DNA from: CAYGDP01 sp964348665
GTDB lineage: Bacteria; Verrucomicrobiota; Verrucomicrobiia; Palsa-1439; CAYGDP01
Direction of reading: 5' to 3'
Assembly (NCBI GenBank): GCA_964348665.1
Contig: CAYGDP010000001.1
Coordinates: 248,001 to 312,000, forward strand
DNA: 64,000 nucleotides
A model generated the notes under the pieces. It saw only the letters and a list, made by a program, of their open reading frames with translations. It was not told the DNA's origin and made no database searches. Below, piece by piece: positions 9,811-19,360 of this stretch. Within the stretch, counting starts at the first letter, position 1, and every line of letters starts with the position of its first letter. Both the position numbers and the translations under genes were made by a program.

Positions 9811-10431
9811 TTAACAGTCTGCAATTGTTAGATTTTTTTCGCGGAGCGCGGCAGATATTCTTGGTGTGGGGACCGGAGTATCCTCCACGATCATTCTGAC
9901 CTCAAACTGGCTGGCGTGCGGCAACTGTTGGCTGCTAGTTACGAGAATGTTAAGCAGATTAAAAAACGCCTCACCGAAAAACGCCTGCACTTCTTTTTCG
10001 ATTTCTTCGTCACGGTGAGCGGTTTTTGCCAGCGAAAGAAGATGTCTGCGCATGGCGAGTGCGTGCATTTTGACACCCTCCGCGTCGGTAAGAGGCTCGC
10101 CGAAAATCACAGAGATATTCTTGCCCAAGACTTTTGAATACCCTTCGATCTCGCCGACAGTCAACTCGTCATCGCGCCCTGTCTCTAGCTTCGAGATCGT
10201 CGGTTGCGTCGTATTCAAACCCTTCGCCATTTCCTCTTGGGTGATCCCCGCCGCCACGCGGGCTTGGCATAGAAGCTTTACCAAGCTCGTTGCCTTCTTG
10301 ATTTCGGAAACATTGTTCTGAACTTCAATAGGCACACCTTCTTGTGCCATCAATTCTTTTACGGACGTATAGCGCCGCCCTGTTGGCCGCGTCACACTGT
10401 CCTTTTTGAGTTCGTCATGATCCGTGCTCAT
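9811..10431 (-). CDS. HigA-like XRE antitoxin
   Basis: 206 residues. A helix-turn-helix of the XRE/Cro type is clear in the middle (LCQARVAAGITQEEMAKGLNT, then TISKLETGRD). A polar N-terminal tail and a helical C-terminal half flank it. It lies 19 bases downstream of a RelE/HigB-type gene on the same strand, the toxin-first order usual for higBA. The antitoxin would neutralise the toxin and repress the pair, probably at the palindrome overlapping the toxin start. It is longer than a typical HigA (about 100 residues), so the C-terminus may have another role. It could instead be a free-standing regulator, but the pairing argues against that. Confidence 0.8.
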   Translation of the reverse strand: MSTDHDELKKDSVTRPTGRRYTSVKELMAQEGVPIEVQNNVSEIKKATSLVKLLCQARVAAGITQEEMAKGLNTTQPTISKLETGRDDELTVGEIEGYSKVLGKNISVIFGEPLTDAEGVKMHALAMRRHLLSLAKTAHRDEEIEKEVQAFFGEAFFNLLNILVTSSQQLPHASQFEVRMIVEDTPVPTPRISAALREKNLTIADC

Positions 10432-10450
10432 TTTCTTGTCCTTTCGTTCT

Positions 10451-10813
10451 TTATGCTTTCAGGCTGTCCACGAAACCCTTGACCAGTGCGATGTCAGCGC
10501 CCTGGCTATGACTGCTTTTGTCCCCGATTGTGATCAGATACACTATTTTTTTGGTGTCGTCGGCATACACATAGAGCCTGGTTTCTCGCAGATGCGCACC
10601 GCCACCTTTTTGATCTATCGCCACTGCACCGCACGGCTCGCCATGCAAAAAACCAGCCGATATCGCCTTCGAGTTCGGTACGCAATTCAAGAGGCCGAGA
10701 AATCGGTCGAGATTTCGCAGCACCGCAGCCAATTCGTTCGGTCGCTTTTTTGCGTACCATTTTTGATCTTTCTCCCATTCAGACGTAGGTTCAATTCGCC
10801 ACATGTGCGGCAT
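10451..10813 (-). CDS. RelE/HigB-like toxin
   Basis: 120 residues from ATG 10813 (MPHMWRIEP). An in-frame TTG at 10825 would add four residues. The pattern fits the RelE/HigB (phage-derived Gp49-like) fold: RIEPTSEWEKDQKWYAKKRP, then LRETRLYVYADDTKKIVYLITIGDK. Such toxins cleave mRNA on the ribosome. The gene precedes its presumed antitoxin by 19 bases. I chose the ATG because GGA lies 7 bases upstream and because the operator palindrome overlaps the earlier TTG. Confidence 0.75.
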   Translation of the reverse strand: MPHMWRIEPTSEWEKDQKWYAKKRPNELAAVLRNLDRFLGLLNCVPNSKAISAGFLHGEPCGAVAIDQKGGGAHLRETRLYVYADDTKKIVYLITIGDKSSHSQGADIALVKGFVDSLKA

Positions 10814-10816
10814 AAT

Positions 10817-10835
10817 ATATTCCAATACGGAATAT
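10817..10835. promoter_or_regulatory. Operator palindrome of the toxin-antitoxin pair
   Basis: Perfect inverted repeat ATATTCC-N5-GGAATAT ending 3 bases before the toxin ATG. Its position over the translation start fits autorepression by the XRE antitoxin. Binding is inferred. Confidence 0.6.
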
Positions 10836-10954
10836 CGTCAACATCTAATTATCTGTTTTCTTCGACTTGCTGTTGCCAGTATCCCACATATGCACAAAAT
10901 CCCCCCTTACATCGGTGCAACCACCCTCTACTGAAAAGGTCATCCAGTAGGTCC

Positions 10955-11989
10955 TCATTCTATCTTTAACTTCTCCGCCGGCTGCGGCGAATGGAGCATT
11001 AGCTCCTCAATGGTCGCGGCAACAGTGTTTGAGGGTACGCCGTCGGCCAACGCAGAGATGTATTCGTGAAGCGGATTATCGGGCGCCTCGCGCCACTCGT
11101 GTCTTCCGTCCGCAAAGATATGGTTGTGACCTAGCGTCACGAGTTTCCAGGACGAAGTTTTTCCGCGCACCGCGATCAGAACCGCGATTTGATCGGCGCT
11201 GTGGCGATTCTTGGTCTCGCCGTTGAAATACAATTCGTAGGCGCGTCGCACGGGGTTCTCCTTGGGCAGTTCCGCCAAGCATTTCCCTGTTGCGAGCGAT
11301 TCGGCAAATTTTCCGCCACCGGTGAACGTGATCAAGGTTGGCCAGCCCGCAATGGCCTTGACCGTGGATTCGGGATCGGGTTTGAAGTTTCCCCACTTGC
11401 CGGGATCGAGGTCGGCCGGGTAGCGACTGCCCATGCAAACCCATTGCCGCACTTTGCGTTCGATCAACGCCTTCCCGTCGAGTGGACTGATGTCGTCCGC
11501 AGCTGATTCGAGCAGGTAACGTAGATTGGTCAAATCACCCACAGTGACAACGATCACGCTGCGGTCGGGCTGGGCGGTCAGGATGCGGCGGTATTGCAAC
11601 GTGGCATCGGGAATCGAATCTCCGGCACGGCAATCGTGAGTGAACTGTTCGGCGATTTGTCGCGCGTACCGCGAGCCTTGCTCGTGTGCGCCTGGTTTTT
11701 TGGGCGCGCCGATGGGAAGGTTGGGACGTCCGTAGAACGTGTTGATGGCATCCACGCATGGCGGCGACCACAAATGTTTCGAGGAAACCATCGTGCCGAG
11801 GATCGCCGCCTCGCCGCGGTCGGCGAGCGCGTGGAGCATTGCCAGCGCTGCCACGTCGTCGCAGTCACTATCCATGTCGGTGTCGAAAATCACTCGAACC
11901 GGCTCGGCGGCGTGGAGCACGGCGCAGAACGCCAGAGCGGCGACCCATAAAAAACTGCGACGCCTATAAAAAAAACATGGGTTCATCAT
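10955..11989 (-). CDS. Secreted nucleoside hydrolase (IunH-like)
   Basis: 344 residues from ATG 11989. A signal peptide (FYRRRSFLWVAALAFCAVLHA) precedes VIFDTDMDSDCDDVAAL, the DxDxxxDD calcium-binding motif of inosine/uridine nucleoside hydrolases. The family would cleave the N-glycosidic bond of nucleosides, here in the periplasm. PVC genomes carry many exported members of uncertain substrate. Its ATG overlaps the stop of the upstream DUF1549 gene (TGATG), so the two are coupled. A GTG at 11992 is an alternative start. Confidence 0.82.
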   Translation of the reverse strand: MMNPCFFYRRRSFLWVAALAFCAVLHAAEPVRVIFDTDMDSDCDDVAALAMLHALADRGEAAILGTMVSSKHLWSPPCVDAINTFYGRPNLPIGAPKKPGAHEQGSRYARQIAEQFTHDCRAGDSIPDATLQYRRILTAQPDRSVIVVTVGDLTNLRYLLESAADDISPLDGKALIERKVRQWVCMGSRYPADLDPGKWGNFKPDPESTVKAIAGWPTLITFTGGGKFAESLATGKCLAELPKENPVRRAYELYFNGETKNRHSADQIAVLIAVRGKTSSWKLVTLGHNHIFADGRHEWREAPDNPLHEYISALADGVPSNTVAATIEELMLHSPQPAEKLKIE

Positions 11990-14019
11990 CACCGTATCAA
12001 TTGAAACTCGGGCAACATCGAGATGATCCAGAGCAGATCGGCGACGGTATCCACAGTCGGTTTTTCGCCGAGGACGTCGGCATAAATCGCAGCCTCCCGC
12101 TTTGTCAACGGACGGCTGAGAGCGTGGGCGCTGACGCGAGCCAGAAGGTCGCGCGGCGGCGACACGGCGAGTTGCTCCAGCAATTGACGCGTCGGCGGCG
12201 TGGAGCGCGGGCTGCTGGGCGGCCGGATGTCACCTTTCGCGGGACGCGAGAGGCTCGGCGTAGCCATGCCGTAAAAAAGCGTGAGCGCGGCCGGGCCATT
12301 GACCAACTCAAGCGATTGCATCGTGCTGGCTTTGCTGTCGCGGCGTGTGGCGATGGTGCGACGGTCGGGACGGCCCAACACGCCCAGAACGCCGCCGCCG
12401 TTGTCACGCCAGACGCGTTGTTTGTGGCCGAGCAACGCATAGATCGCGTCGGCAAATTGTTCCGCCGTCATCCGCCGCAGCGCAGGGCCGCGAAACACAT
12501 AGTTATCGGATTTTTCCGCGCCCAAATCTACCGCGGGCATCTGATACGCGCGCGAGGTGACGATGAGCAGCAGAGTTCGTTTCAGATCGTAGTCGTGTTC
12601 GACGAGGTCACTGGCGAGCCAGTCGAGCAAGTCGGCGTTCCATGCGGGCTGGGCAAGATCGTCGGTCGGCTCGACGATGCCGCGTCCCATCAGCCGCGCC
12701 CAGAGGCGATTGACGACGGTGCGCGCGAAGCTGCCGTTTTGCGGCGCGGTGATGAACCGGGCGAGTTGCGCGCGACGCTCGGCCACAGGCGCAGCGGGGT
12801 CAATCGTACCGACTTCCGGAAACAGAAATCGCGGTGGGGCGGTTTTTCCCGTCGGCAATTCGCAGCGTACCATTTCGATGGGCGAGTCGCGGTAAATGGC
12901 GGCCATGCCCCACGAGTCGGTCATTTTCCACGAATCCACGAAGCTATCGTGACAGGTGGCGCATTTCAGCGGCACGGCGAGAAAGACCTGGCTGATGTTT
13001 TGCGCCGCCTGCACTTCCCATGCGGAATCGCCCCGCGCCACTTCCAGTCCCGCGCGCAATCCGATGAGAAAACCAGAGGGGTCGTCGGCGGTGGGTTTGT
13101 CTTTATCCGCCTTTTCGCCATCGTCTTGGTCGGGGATTTTTCCTTCCGTCGCAGTTTTTAATTTTTGGGGGTTGACGAGCGCCTGAACGAATTGGTCGTA
13201 GGGCAGATTCGATTCGAGCGCTTGAACCAACCATGGTGTAATCGAGCGAAACAAGTCGGTGCTGCCGAGGTCTTGTTTGCCATCCCGCAGATGATCCTGC
13301 CAAAACGTAATCCAATGTTCCGCGTAGGCGATGCGGTCATCCAACAACCGTTTCGCCAGCCGATCACGCTTGTCAGGACTTTTATCGGCGAGAAATTCCT
13401 CCAACTGCGCAGGCTCGGGCAGCAATCCGATGAGATCGAGATACAAACGGCGCGCGAATACCGCATCGCTCACGGGCGTGGCTGGCTTGATTCGGTGTTG
13501 TTTAAAATACGGCGTGAGAATGCGGTCAATCGGATTGCCGGCGCCATCGGGGATTTTCGGTGTGCGCGGCGCAACGCTAATGATCTGGGCGGTCGCGATG
13601 ACAGCGGCTTTGCCCCAAGGCGCACCTATCTTCACCCACTCACGGAGAAGCGCCACCTGCTCGTTGGTGAGCCGCTGGTTTTTCGGCGGCATCTGCAAAT
13701 CGGGATCGGTATAGCTGACGGCCGTAATGAGCAAACTTTTGTCAGGCTCGTGAGGCACAATGGCCGGGCCGGTCTCGCCGCCTTTCAGCGCGGTCTCCTG
13801 TGAATCCAGCAGCAACCCGCCTTTGACCTTGGTCGCCTCGTGGCTGTGACACTTGAAACAATTCTCGGCAAGAATCGGCTGGATTTTCTTTGTAAAAAAC
13901 TCCGCTCCCTTCGAGTCGGGCTTTTCCGAAAAGGCCATCCCGCCCATAAGGCAAACGGTAGCGATCAAGATGAATGCCATAACCATAACAGTTGCCAATC
14001 TACAGTCTTCATGCTCCAT
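11989..14019 (-). CDS. PSCyt1-DUF1549-DUF1553 planctomycete-type cytochrome protein (second copy)
   Basis: 676 residues if started at ATG 14019 (MEHEDCRLATVMVMAFIL). ATG 13986 would begin directly at the signal sequence, and a frame reaching 14124 adds 35 unlikely residues. The heme motif ENCFKCHSHEATK and the next 80 residues are nearly identical to the gene at 1869-4766. The middle is shorter, lacking the carbohydrate-binding-like insert. DUF1553 motifs at the end include RTVVNRLWARLMGRG. It is coupled to a nucleoside hydrolase rather than to a DUF1501 gene, which differs from the first cassette. Confidence 0.88.
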   Translation of the reverse strand: MEHEDCRLATVMVMAFILIATVCLMGGMAFSEKPDSKGAEFFTKKIQPILAENCFKCHSHEATKVKGGLLLDSQETALKGGETGPAIVPHEPDKSLLITAVSYTDPDLQMPPKNQRLTNEQVALLREWVKIGAPWGKAAVIATAQIISVAPRTPKIPDGAGNPIDRILTPYFKQHRIKPATPVSDAVFARRLYLDLIGLLPEPAQLEEFLADKSPDKRDRLAKRLLDDRIAYAEHWITFWQDHLRDGKQDLGSTDLFRSITPWLVQALESNLPYDQFVQALVNPQKLKTATEGKIPDQDDGEKADKDKPTADDPSGFLIGLRAGLEVARGDSAWEVQAAQNISQVFLAVPLKCATCHDSFVDSWKMTDSWGMAAIYRDSPIEMVRCELPTGKTAPPRFLFPEVGTIDPAAPVAERRAQLARFITAPQNGSFARTVVNRLWARLMGRGIVEPTDDLAQPAWNADLLDWLASDLVEHDYDLKRTLLLIVTSRAYQMPAVDLGAEKSDNYVFRGPALRRMTAEQFADAIYALLGHKQRVWRDNGGGVLGVLGRPDRRTIATRRDSKASTMQSLELVNGPAALTLFYGMATPSLSRPAKGDIRPPSSPRSTPPTRQLLEQLAVSPPRDLLARVSAHALSRPLTKREAAIYADVLGEKPTVDTVADLLWIISMLPEFQLIR

Positions 14020-14160
14020 TTCAAGCAATGAGATAGGCCACGTCACTAGATTTTCAAGCTCGTGATTATGCCAAACGACGATGTTCTTGACAACGGACTT
14101 GAATGAGGTATTGATTACCGGCAAGCGACCAACAAATTCAATCGCTGGATCGGAGGATGC

Positions 14161-15003
14161 ATGAAAGGCAAACTAAGGATTATTAATTCCAAGCGTGGAT
14201 TTACATTGATCGAGTTGTTGGTGGTTATCGCCGTGATCATGATTTTGGCGCGGATTTTGTTGCCGGCGCTCGGCAATGCGCGCGAGAAGGGTCGCCAAGC
14301 TGTTTGTGCCAGTAACCTCCGACAGCTCGGCATCGCGTTTGACACCTACTCGATCGAATGGAAATACTACCCCACGACCGGATCCTGGGACGATCCCTAC
14401 CGGCAAATGGATTGGGTTCGAATCCCCTACGCGGGAGGTTGCACCTCGACGAACAAACTCTGCGCACCGCTCGCCTGCTCGCCTAAGACGAACCCCGATT
14501 CGACACTATGGTGCGCACTGGGAAATTACGCGAACGCGAGCGACCGACCTTGCCGGAAAACCGTCTTCTGGTGTCCCAGCGACACTCACACCATTGTGCC
14601 GGGCACAACACGACCCTATGTCATTTCGTATGCCATGAACGGTGGACTTCAAACGGACAGCGCCGGGAATGCCAGTTACGGAGATAGCAATCATTCCACC
14701 GTTACGACACTCGCTCTTTTGGCTAGTAATGTTGCGCACCCTTCGGCCACGTATCTCCTGTTTGAAGAATCCGATGATACGAGCGAGAGTCATAATGGCG
14801 ATGCTCGCATCAAACCCAACTCCACACAAGGCGGCACCGTCACAAAGCGCCATTCGGGGGGTGCTCTTGCTCTCTTTTGCGATGGCCATGTGATCTGGGC
14901 ACGCAAAGGAACCTCCACCCAGGCAGGTTCTTTCAGTTATGACATTCTAAACGGCAAGGGATTTGATTTCGACGGTTCTGCAGACGCCACCGTCAATTAT
15001 TGA
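14161..15003 (+). CDS. Prepilin-type pseudopilin with H-X9-DG motif
   Basis: 280 residues. The N-terminus carries a type IV prepilin signal (KRGFTLIELLVVIAVIMILA) with the G-F cleavage site and the Glu at +5. A DUF1559-like body follows (ARNLRQLG-like CASNLRQLGIAFDTY, then FWCPSD) and an RHSGGALALFCDGHV stretch, the H-X9-DG motif. Such pseudopilins are very numerous in Verrucomicrobia, Lentisphaerae and Planctomycetes and are thought to form secretion-system or surface fibres. It is divergent from the cytochrome gene on its left. Its last 11 bases overlap the 3' end of the convergent gene on its right. Confidence 0.88.
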   Translation: MKGKLRIINSKRGFTLIELLVVIAVIMILARILLPALGNAREKGRQAVCASNLRQLGIAFDTYSIEWKYYPTTGSWDDPYRQMDWVRIPYAGGCTSTNKLCAPLACSPKTNPDSTLWCALGNYANASDRPCRKTVFWCPSDTHTIVPGTTRPYVISYAMNGGLQTDSAGNASYGDSNHSTVTTLALLASNVAHPSATYLLFEESDDTSESHNGDARIKPNSTQGGTVTKRHSGGALALFCDGHVIWARKGTSTQAGSFSYDILNGKGFDFDGSADATVNY

Positions 15004-15658
15004 CCCCGGGCGTTGCAGCCGTATCGACGCGATAGAACAGATCAAAGATCTCTTGAAGCTCGCGCGGTCGTTTTTCTGGATAAGGAATGTCGGCTTTTCG
15101 CACCAAAACCACTTGCACAACCCTCTTCTGCAAGGCTTGCGATACCGCCTCCGCCCGCTGGGTCCGTTCTTCCAAAACGATGAGTTTCGGGGGCTGGCTG
15201 GACAACCATTCGGTTTCATCGCGCGATGAGCCTTGTGGCAAGCCGTTGAACGAAACCAAAAGCCCGACTCCGTCGAATTTTTCCCGTGCCGCGCGCAAGG
15301 TCGAAAATGTAAAGGAAGACTCCGACTCGAGGAAAGAACGCCCCAGGATCCGAAGAGAGGCGTGTTTCGCCGCAACATTTTGAAAACCATTGGCATACTC
15401 CTCGGCGTCCGTACCCTGGATCTTTTGCTCGTCAGCCACAGGAGGTAAAATGAGTACCACGCCACCTCCCGCCGAGCCAAGCACACGCGCAGCTTCCTCC
15501 GCTGCGACCTGACCCGTCGCTGTTTTGATCAGCGCATCGAATCGTAAATCCTCTTTAGCCGGGTCGGGTCCCGACCAAAAAAAAGAAAGCAAAACCAATA
15601 CAATGACGACCAGCACGGCGCCTTTAAAGAGGGGTGACTTGCTCCATTCGCCTAACAT
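14993..15658 (-). CDS. Membrane-anchored hypothetical protein
   Basis: 221 residues from ATG 15658 (MLGEWSKSPLFKG). An upstream TTG at 15757 would add 33 residues, but the ATG sits right before the single membrane segment (GAVLVVIVLVLLSFFW). The remainder is soluble and probably periplasmic, with alternating strand/helix patterns such as GVVLILPPVADEQ, VGLLVSFNGLP and VVQVVLVRKADI, like a Rossmann or periplasmic-binding fold. I do not recognise the family. It follows the PVC dehydrogenase gene on the same strand with a short gap, so it may be the last gene of that operon. Confidence 0.6.
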   Translation of the reverse strand: MLGEWSKSPLFKGAVLVVIVLVLLSFFWSGPDPAKEDLRFDALIKTATGQVAAEEAARVLGSAGGGVVLILPPVADEQKIQGTDAEEYANGFQNVAAKHASLRILGRSFLESESSFTFSTLRAAREKFDGVGLLVSFNGLPQGSSRDETEWLSSQPPKLIVLEERTQRAEAVSQALQKRVVQVVLVRKADIPYPEKRPRELQEIFDLFYRVDTAATPGVNN

Positions 15659-15758
15659 AGGTATTGGTGGGGCGAGCCTAGCGGATGCTGTCGTAAAGTC
15701 AAGAGGCCGCTCGTTTTTGAGCAAAGAAAATTGTGAGGATCGCGCCGCAGCGGGCAAG

Positions 15759-18700
15759 TCACGGCTTTATCTCGGCTAGCGGGACTTGTTGTCGAGACAT
15801 GAGATAGGCGATCAGGTCGCGCGTTTGTTCGGGAGAAATCGCATCGAGCAGACCTTCAGGCATCATGGAGAGCGTTGAGGCGCGGGTGTTGGCAATCGCG
15901 CTATGTTCAAAGGTCAGCGTCTCGGTCTGGGTCTTGAGGGTTAGAGTCCGGTCGGTGCGCGCGACGATAACGCCGCTCAAATCGCGGCCATCGTTGAGGG
16001 TCACGTGAGAGAGCCGGAAATCAGCGGTCACCACCGCGCTGGGATCAACGATGTTATCCAGAAGATAATCGAGATTGTCGCGTCCGGCACCGGTCAGATC
16101 CGGGCCGAGCGTCCGGCCTTGACCGTACAAGGTATGACAGGAGGCGCAGATTTGGTTGAAAAAAGCGCGGCCCTGGCTCTTGTTGGCGCCGGCGAGAACG
16201 GTAGGCGTAAGATTGGTCTTGAGCTTGGCGATAAGCTGACGTTTTTCTTCGGGGCTTTCGCGGATTTCGCCCCAAACTCGCGCGAGTTGCACGTTTAACA
16301 CCGCGTCGTTAAAGTTGCGAATCTGCCGCGCGTGAAACGCCGATACCTCGGTGCGCAGCACTTTGCCGTCGGCAACGGCGTCGAGCAGCGCTTTCGCCCA
16401 GACCGGACGCGAGACGAGTACCGCGAGCAATTGCGGGCGTTCTTCGGGATGAAACGCACGATGGGCATTCACCAGTTTCGAACCGAGCGCGGGATTGTCT
16501 TCCAGTGCAAGGCCGCGCGCGGCCACAGGATTGAGGAACCGTACGCCGAGCAATTTCTCACAGATCACTGTCAGGTCGGGCGCTCGGGCATCTATGAGCG
16601 CTTGAAGCGCGGCTTTGCGCGCAGCGATGTCGGCTTTCCCATCGAGCGCGACGCGTTTGATCTCGTCGAGTGCGCGTCCATCGCCAAACACCACGCTTAA
16701 CTCGCGCACACGGTCGTCGAGCGCGGTCCCCGCGAGTTTTGCAGCAAGAGAATCCCAGGCCGGCGGTTTGGGCGCTTTGCGCCAACCGACCAACGCTTCG
16801 CCCAAACCGGAGATGACATCGGTCTGAAACGATTCGGTTCGGTTCGCGGCGATCTCGATCAACGCATTCAACGGCGACGGATTTTTCTCGATGTCCTCCG
16901 CCAATCGTCGGGCAATATATTGCCGCGTGACTTTCCATTCACACCCGCCCCCCAACCGTGTGAGAGCTGCGGGATTAGCATCTGCCACGGGGATGAGACC
17001 GTACCAGACTAGGAGAGGAAGATCATGATGATCCGCATCTTCCTTGCGCGCAAGAAGTGGCGCGGCCAATTCCGCGCGATCGGCAACTGGCAATCGTTGG
17101 AGCGTCGAAGCGAGTGTGAGCCGGACACGATCCGATGGATCCTCTTTCGCAAGTCGAACAAAGTCGGGCAGAAGCGGCGCGCTTCGTTCTGCCGAGACCG
17201 GCGCGAAAGCTGTCGCGGTGACACGATCAATCGGCCAGTCGTCTGTCAGCAGCCGAATTGCCCATGTCCGAATCAACTCGTTGGGATGGCGAAGTTGATC
17301 GCGCAGCCATGCCTCGGATGCGCCGCCCGTTGCGTGGAGCGCCCACATCACGCGTAATTTTATCGTCACATCTTTTTCGCGACGGAACATCGTTTCCAGC
17401 GCGGTGTGTATTTTTTGCATTCGCTCATTGCTGGCGGCAATCTCCTGCAAACGCAGTTGGGCATGGCGCGCGTGCCACACGTTCTTTGCCGTCAACAGGT
17501 TGACCAGCTCCATGGGGGTCAGTTTGTCCAGCGCGACGGGCTTCGATTTTTTGGGGTCGCCGTAGGTGATTTTGAAAATGCGTCCACTGGTACGATGTAC
17601 GCCATTGCTGTCGTGGCATTCGCCCGTGTCGCTCCAATCGAGAACGAAGACTCCCCCATCCGGACCGTTATCGAGATCAATCCCGCGAAACCAGGGATCG
17701 CCGAAGAAAACCATATCCGGCTCGTGCTTTCCGACGGCGCCCGCCGCGTTGTGCTCCAACCGTTCCACATTGATGCGGCGGCCGTGATGGTTGATCGTAA
17801 AAAGTTTGCCGCGATATTCCTGGGGCCAATTGTCCCCCTGATAAATCATCATCCCGCTATGGGCATGGCCGCCGCCGTACGCGTCGGCTTTTCCGTCGCG
17901 CGATTGTGTCCAATCTTTGCCCGTGTCGAAGTGCCAGTGATCAGCGTGCTGATCGATCATTGAGTAGGCGCGCGGATTGGGATCGCGAGTGTGCGGTCGG
18001 ACTAAATGCGCGCCGGGGATCATGTGCCAGAGATGACCGTTGACGGTGTTGATAAAAAACGCTTCGCCGTGCGCGTCCCAGTCATGTCCCCACGGGTTCG
18101 TCGTGCCGTACGTGAGCACTTCCACGATCTTGCGATGCGGATGAAAGCGCCAGATACCGCCGCGCAGCTGCACTCGCTCGGCGGCGGGAGTTCCCGGAAG
18201 GCCGAGTTCGCCCGGACTCGATGCGCCGCAGCGTCCGTACAACCAGCCGTCGGGACCCCATTTCAAGCCGTTGGCAAAATTGTGATAATTCTCCTGGGCG
18301 ACGGTGAACCCGTCGAGCACAACCTCCGGCGGGCCATCGGGAACATCGTCGCCGTTTTTGTCCGGGATGAAGAGAAGCTGGGGTGGACACAACGCCCACA
18401 CGCCGCCGAGACCGACGGTGATGCTGGTGAGCATCTGTAGGTCATCGGCAAAAACCTTACGGGAATCGGCGCGTCCATCGCCATCCGCATCTCCAAAAAT
18501 GACAATACGGTCTTGCAATTGAAGATCGAATTTTTTCGCGCGCTCGGCGTACGTGTAATTCTCGGCGACCCAGAGCCGACCGCGCGCGTCGAAGGCCATC
18601 GCGATGGGATTTTGGACATCCGGTTCCGCCGCGAAAAGCATGGCCTTGAATCCAGTCGGCAACTTGATTTTTGCCAGGGCTTCCTGCGGCGAGATCGGCG

Positions 18701-18803
18701 ATGGATTGCCCGGCTCGCTATTGTAAGGGGCAGGAAAATCCGCTGCGGTTGAAAGGCAAACACAGGACAGAACGACGATTGCGATTCTGATGCCTGATTT
18801 CAT
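15759..18803 (-). CDS. PVC-type membrane-bound dehydrogenase with heme-binding domain
   Basis: 1014 residues with a signal peptide (MKSGIRIAIVVLSCVCLSTA). The first 400 residues form a beta-propeller dehydrogenase-like domain (GFKAMLFAAEPDVQNPIAMAF, then DGRLWVAENYTYA). A helical HEAT-like region follows from about 420 to 830. The C-terminus is the PVC heme-binding cytochrome domain with CASCH (FNQICASCHTLYGQG) and the distal tail GLLDAISPEQTRDLIAYL. It probably oxidises a sugar or similar compound and passes electrons to its cytochrome domain; the substrate is unknown. It follows the heavy-metal-domain gene by 14 bases. Confidence 0.88.
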   Translation of the reverse strand: MKSGIRIAIVVLSCVCLSTAADFPAPYNSEPGNPSPISPQEALAKIKLPTGFKAMLFAAEPDVQNPIAMAFDARGRLWVAENYTYAERAKKFDLQLQDRIVIFGDADGDGRADSRKVFADDLQMLTSITVGLGGVWALCPPQLLFIPDKNGDDVPDGPPEVVLDGFTVAQENYHNFANGLKWGPDGWLYGRCGASSPGELGLPGTPAAERVQLRGGIWRFHPHRKIVEVLTYGTTNPWGHDWDAHGEAFFINTVNGHLWHMIPGAHLVRPHTRDPNPRAYSMIDQHADHWHFDTGKDWTQSRDGKADAYGGGHAHSGMMIYQGDNWPQEYRGKLFTINHHGRRINVERLEHNAAGAVGKHEPDMVFFGDPWFRGIDLDNGPDGGVFVLDWSDTGECHDSNGVHRTSGRIFKITYGDPKKSKPVALDKLTPMELVNLLTAKNVWHARHAQLRLQEIAASNERMQKIHTALETMFRREKDVTIKLRVMWALHATGGASEAWLRDQLRHPNELIRTWAIRLLTDDWPIDRVTATAFAPVSAERSAPLLPDFVRLAKEDPSDRVRLTLASTLQRLPVADRAELAAPLLARKEDADHHDLPLLVWYGLIPVADANPAALTRLGGGCEWKVTRQYIARRLAEDIEKNPSPLNALIEIAANRTESFQTDVISGLGEALVGWRKAPKPPAWDSLAAKLAGTALDDRVRELSVVFGDGRALDEIKRVALDGKADIAARKAALQALIDARAPDLTVICEKLLGVRFLNPVAARGLALEDNPALGSKLVNAHRAFHPEERPQLLAVLVSRPVWAKALLDAVADGKVLRTEVSAFHARQIRNFNDAVLNVQLARVWGEIRESPEEKRQLIAKLKTNLTPTVLAGANKSQGRAFFNQICASCHTLYGQGRTLGPDLTGAGRDNLDYLLDNIVDPSAVVTADFRLSHVTLNDGRDLSGVIVARTDRTLTLKTQTETLTFEHSAIANTRASTLSMMPEGLLDAISPEQTRDLIAYLMSRQQVPLAEIKP

Positions 18804-18817
18804 GCCAAATCTGTTTA

Positions 18818-19360
18818 CTACGGATTTGGTGCCAGCGTCACGTTTCGTTTTTTCAACGCGGCCATAAGGGCGTCACGGCTGGTCTTGGCGGGGTCAATCC
18901 ATGCCATCACCCTTCCTTCCTTGAAGCTGACGGTGACTTGTTCGACACCGTCCATCCGATAGATCGAATCATACGCGCCGAAACAGCAGCCTTTGCAGTC
19001 AAGACCCAAGACGGCGATCTCGATCCGCATCAGTTTTTCTTTTGGAATCGCCAGCAAAGGTCTGACACCAAAGGAGTGGTGCGATACCGATTTAAGCATG
19101 CCATCGAGACGCTCGATAATTTGTTCCGGCTTGGCGTTTTGGAAAATCTTCGCGGAATCGTATTGGAAAGTGGCTTCGGCATTCTCAAAATCCACGCTCA
19201 CCAGCGTCAGGTCGGGCAGTTTTTTGATGGCCTCACGCAAGTCGGCTTCGCGGTCGGGAGAAAACAGGCCGGTGATGCGGTGCTTGATCGGAGTCGCTGG
19301 GCCGTCCGCAGCGTAGGCGGCGGTGGCAAAGAGCATCCATGTCAAAATCCCTGTCTTCAT
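18818..19360 (-). CDS. Secreted protein with heavy-metal-associated-like domains
   Basis: 180 residues with a signal peptide (ILTWMLFATAAYAADG). Two ferredoxin-like halves can be seen. The first has RITGLFSPDREADLREAIKKLP without Cys. The second has VLGLDCKGCCFGAYDSIYRMDGVEQVTVSF, an HMA-type pattern with CxxC. A role in periplasmic metal binding or in helping cytochrome maturation is possible but unproven. The signal peptide matches that of the 1401-residue DUF1592 protein (MLFATAAYAAD). The bases around its start copy the junction at 25008-25011, so its 5' end was made by duplication. Confidence 0.65.
   Translation of the reverse strand: MKTGILTWMLFATAAYAADGPATPIKHRITGLFSPDREADLREAIKKLPDLTLVSVDFENAEATFQYDSAKIFQNAKPEQIIERLDGMLKSVSHHSFGVRPLLAIPKEKLMRIEIAVLGLDCKGCCFGAYDSIYRMDGVEQVTVSFKEGRVMAWIDPAKTSRDALMAALKKRNVTLAPNP

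Noticed and set aside
11758..13161. 467-codon open frame on the plus strand
   Set aside because: Antisense to the hydrolase/DUF1549 pair; Arg/His-rich shadow composition and no recognisable motif.
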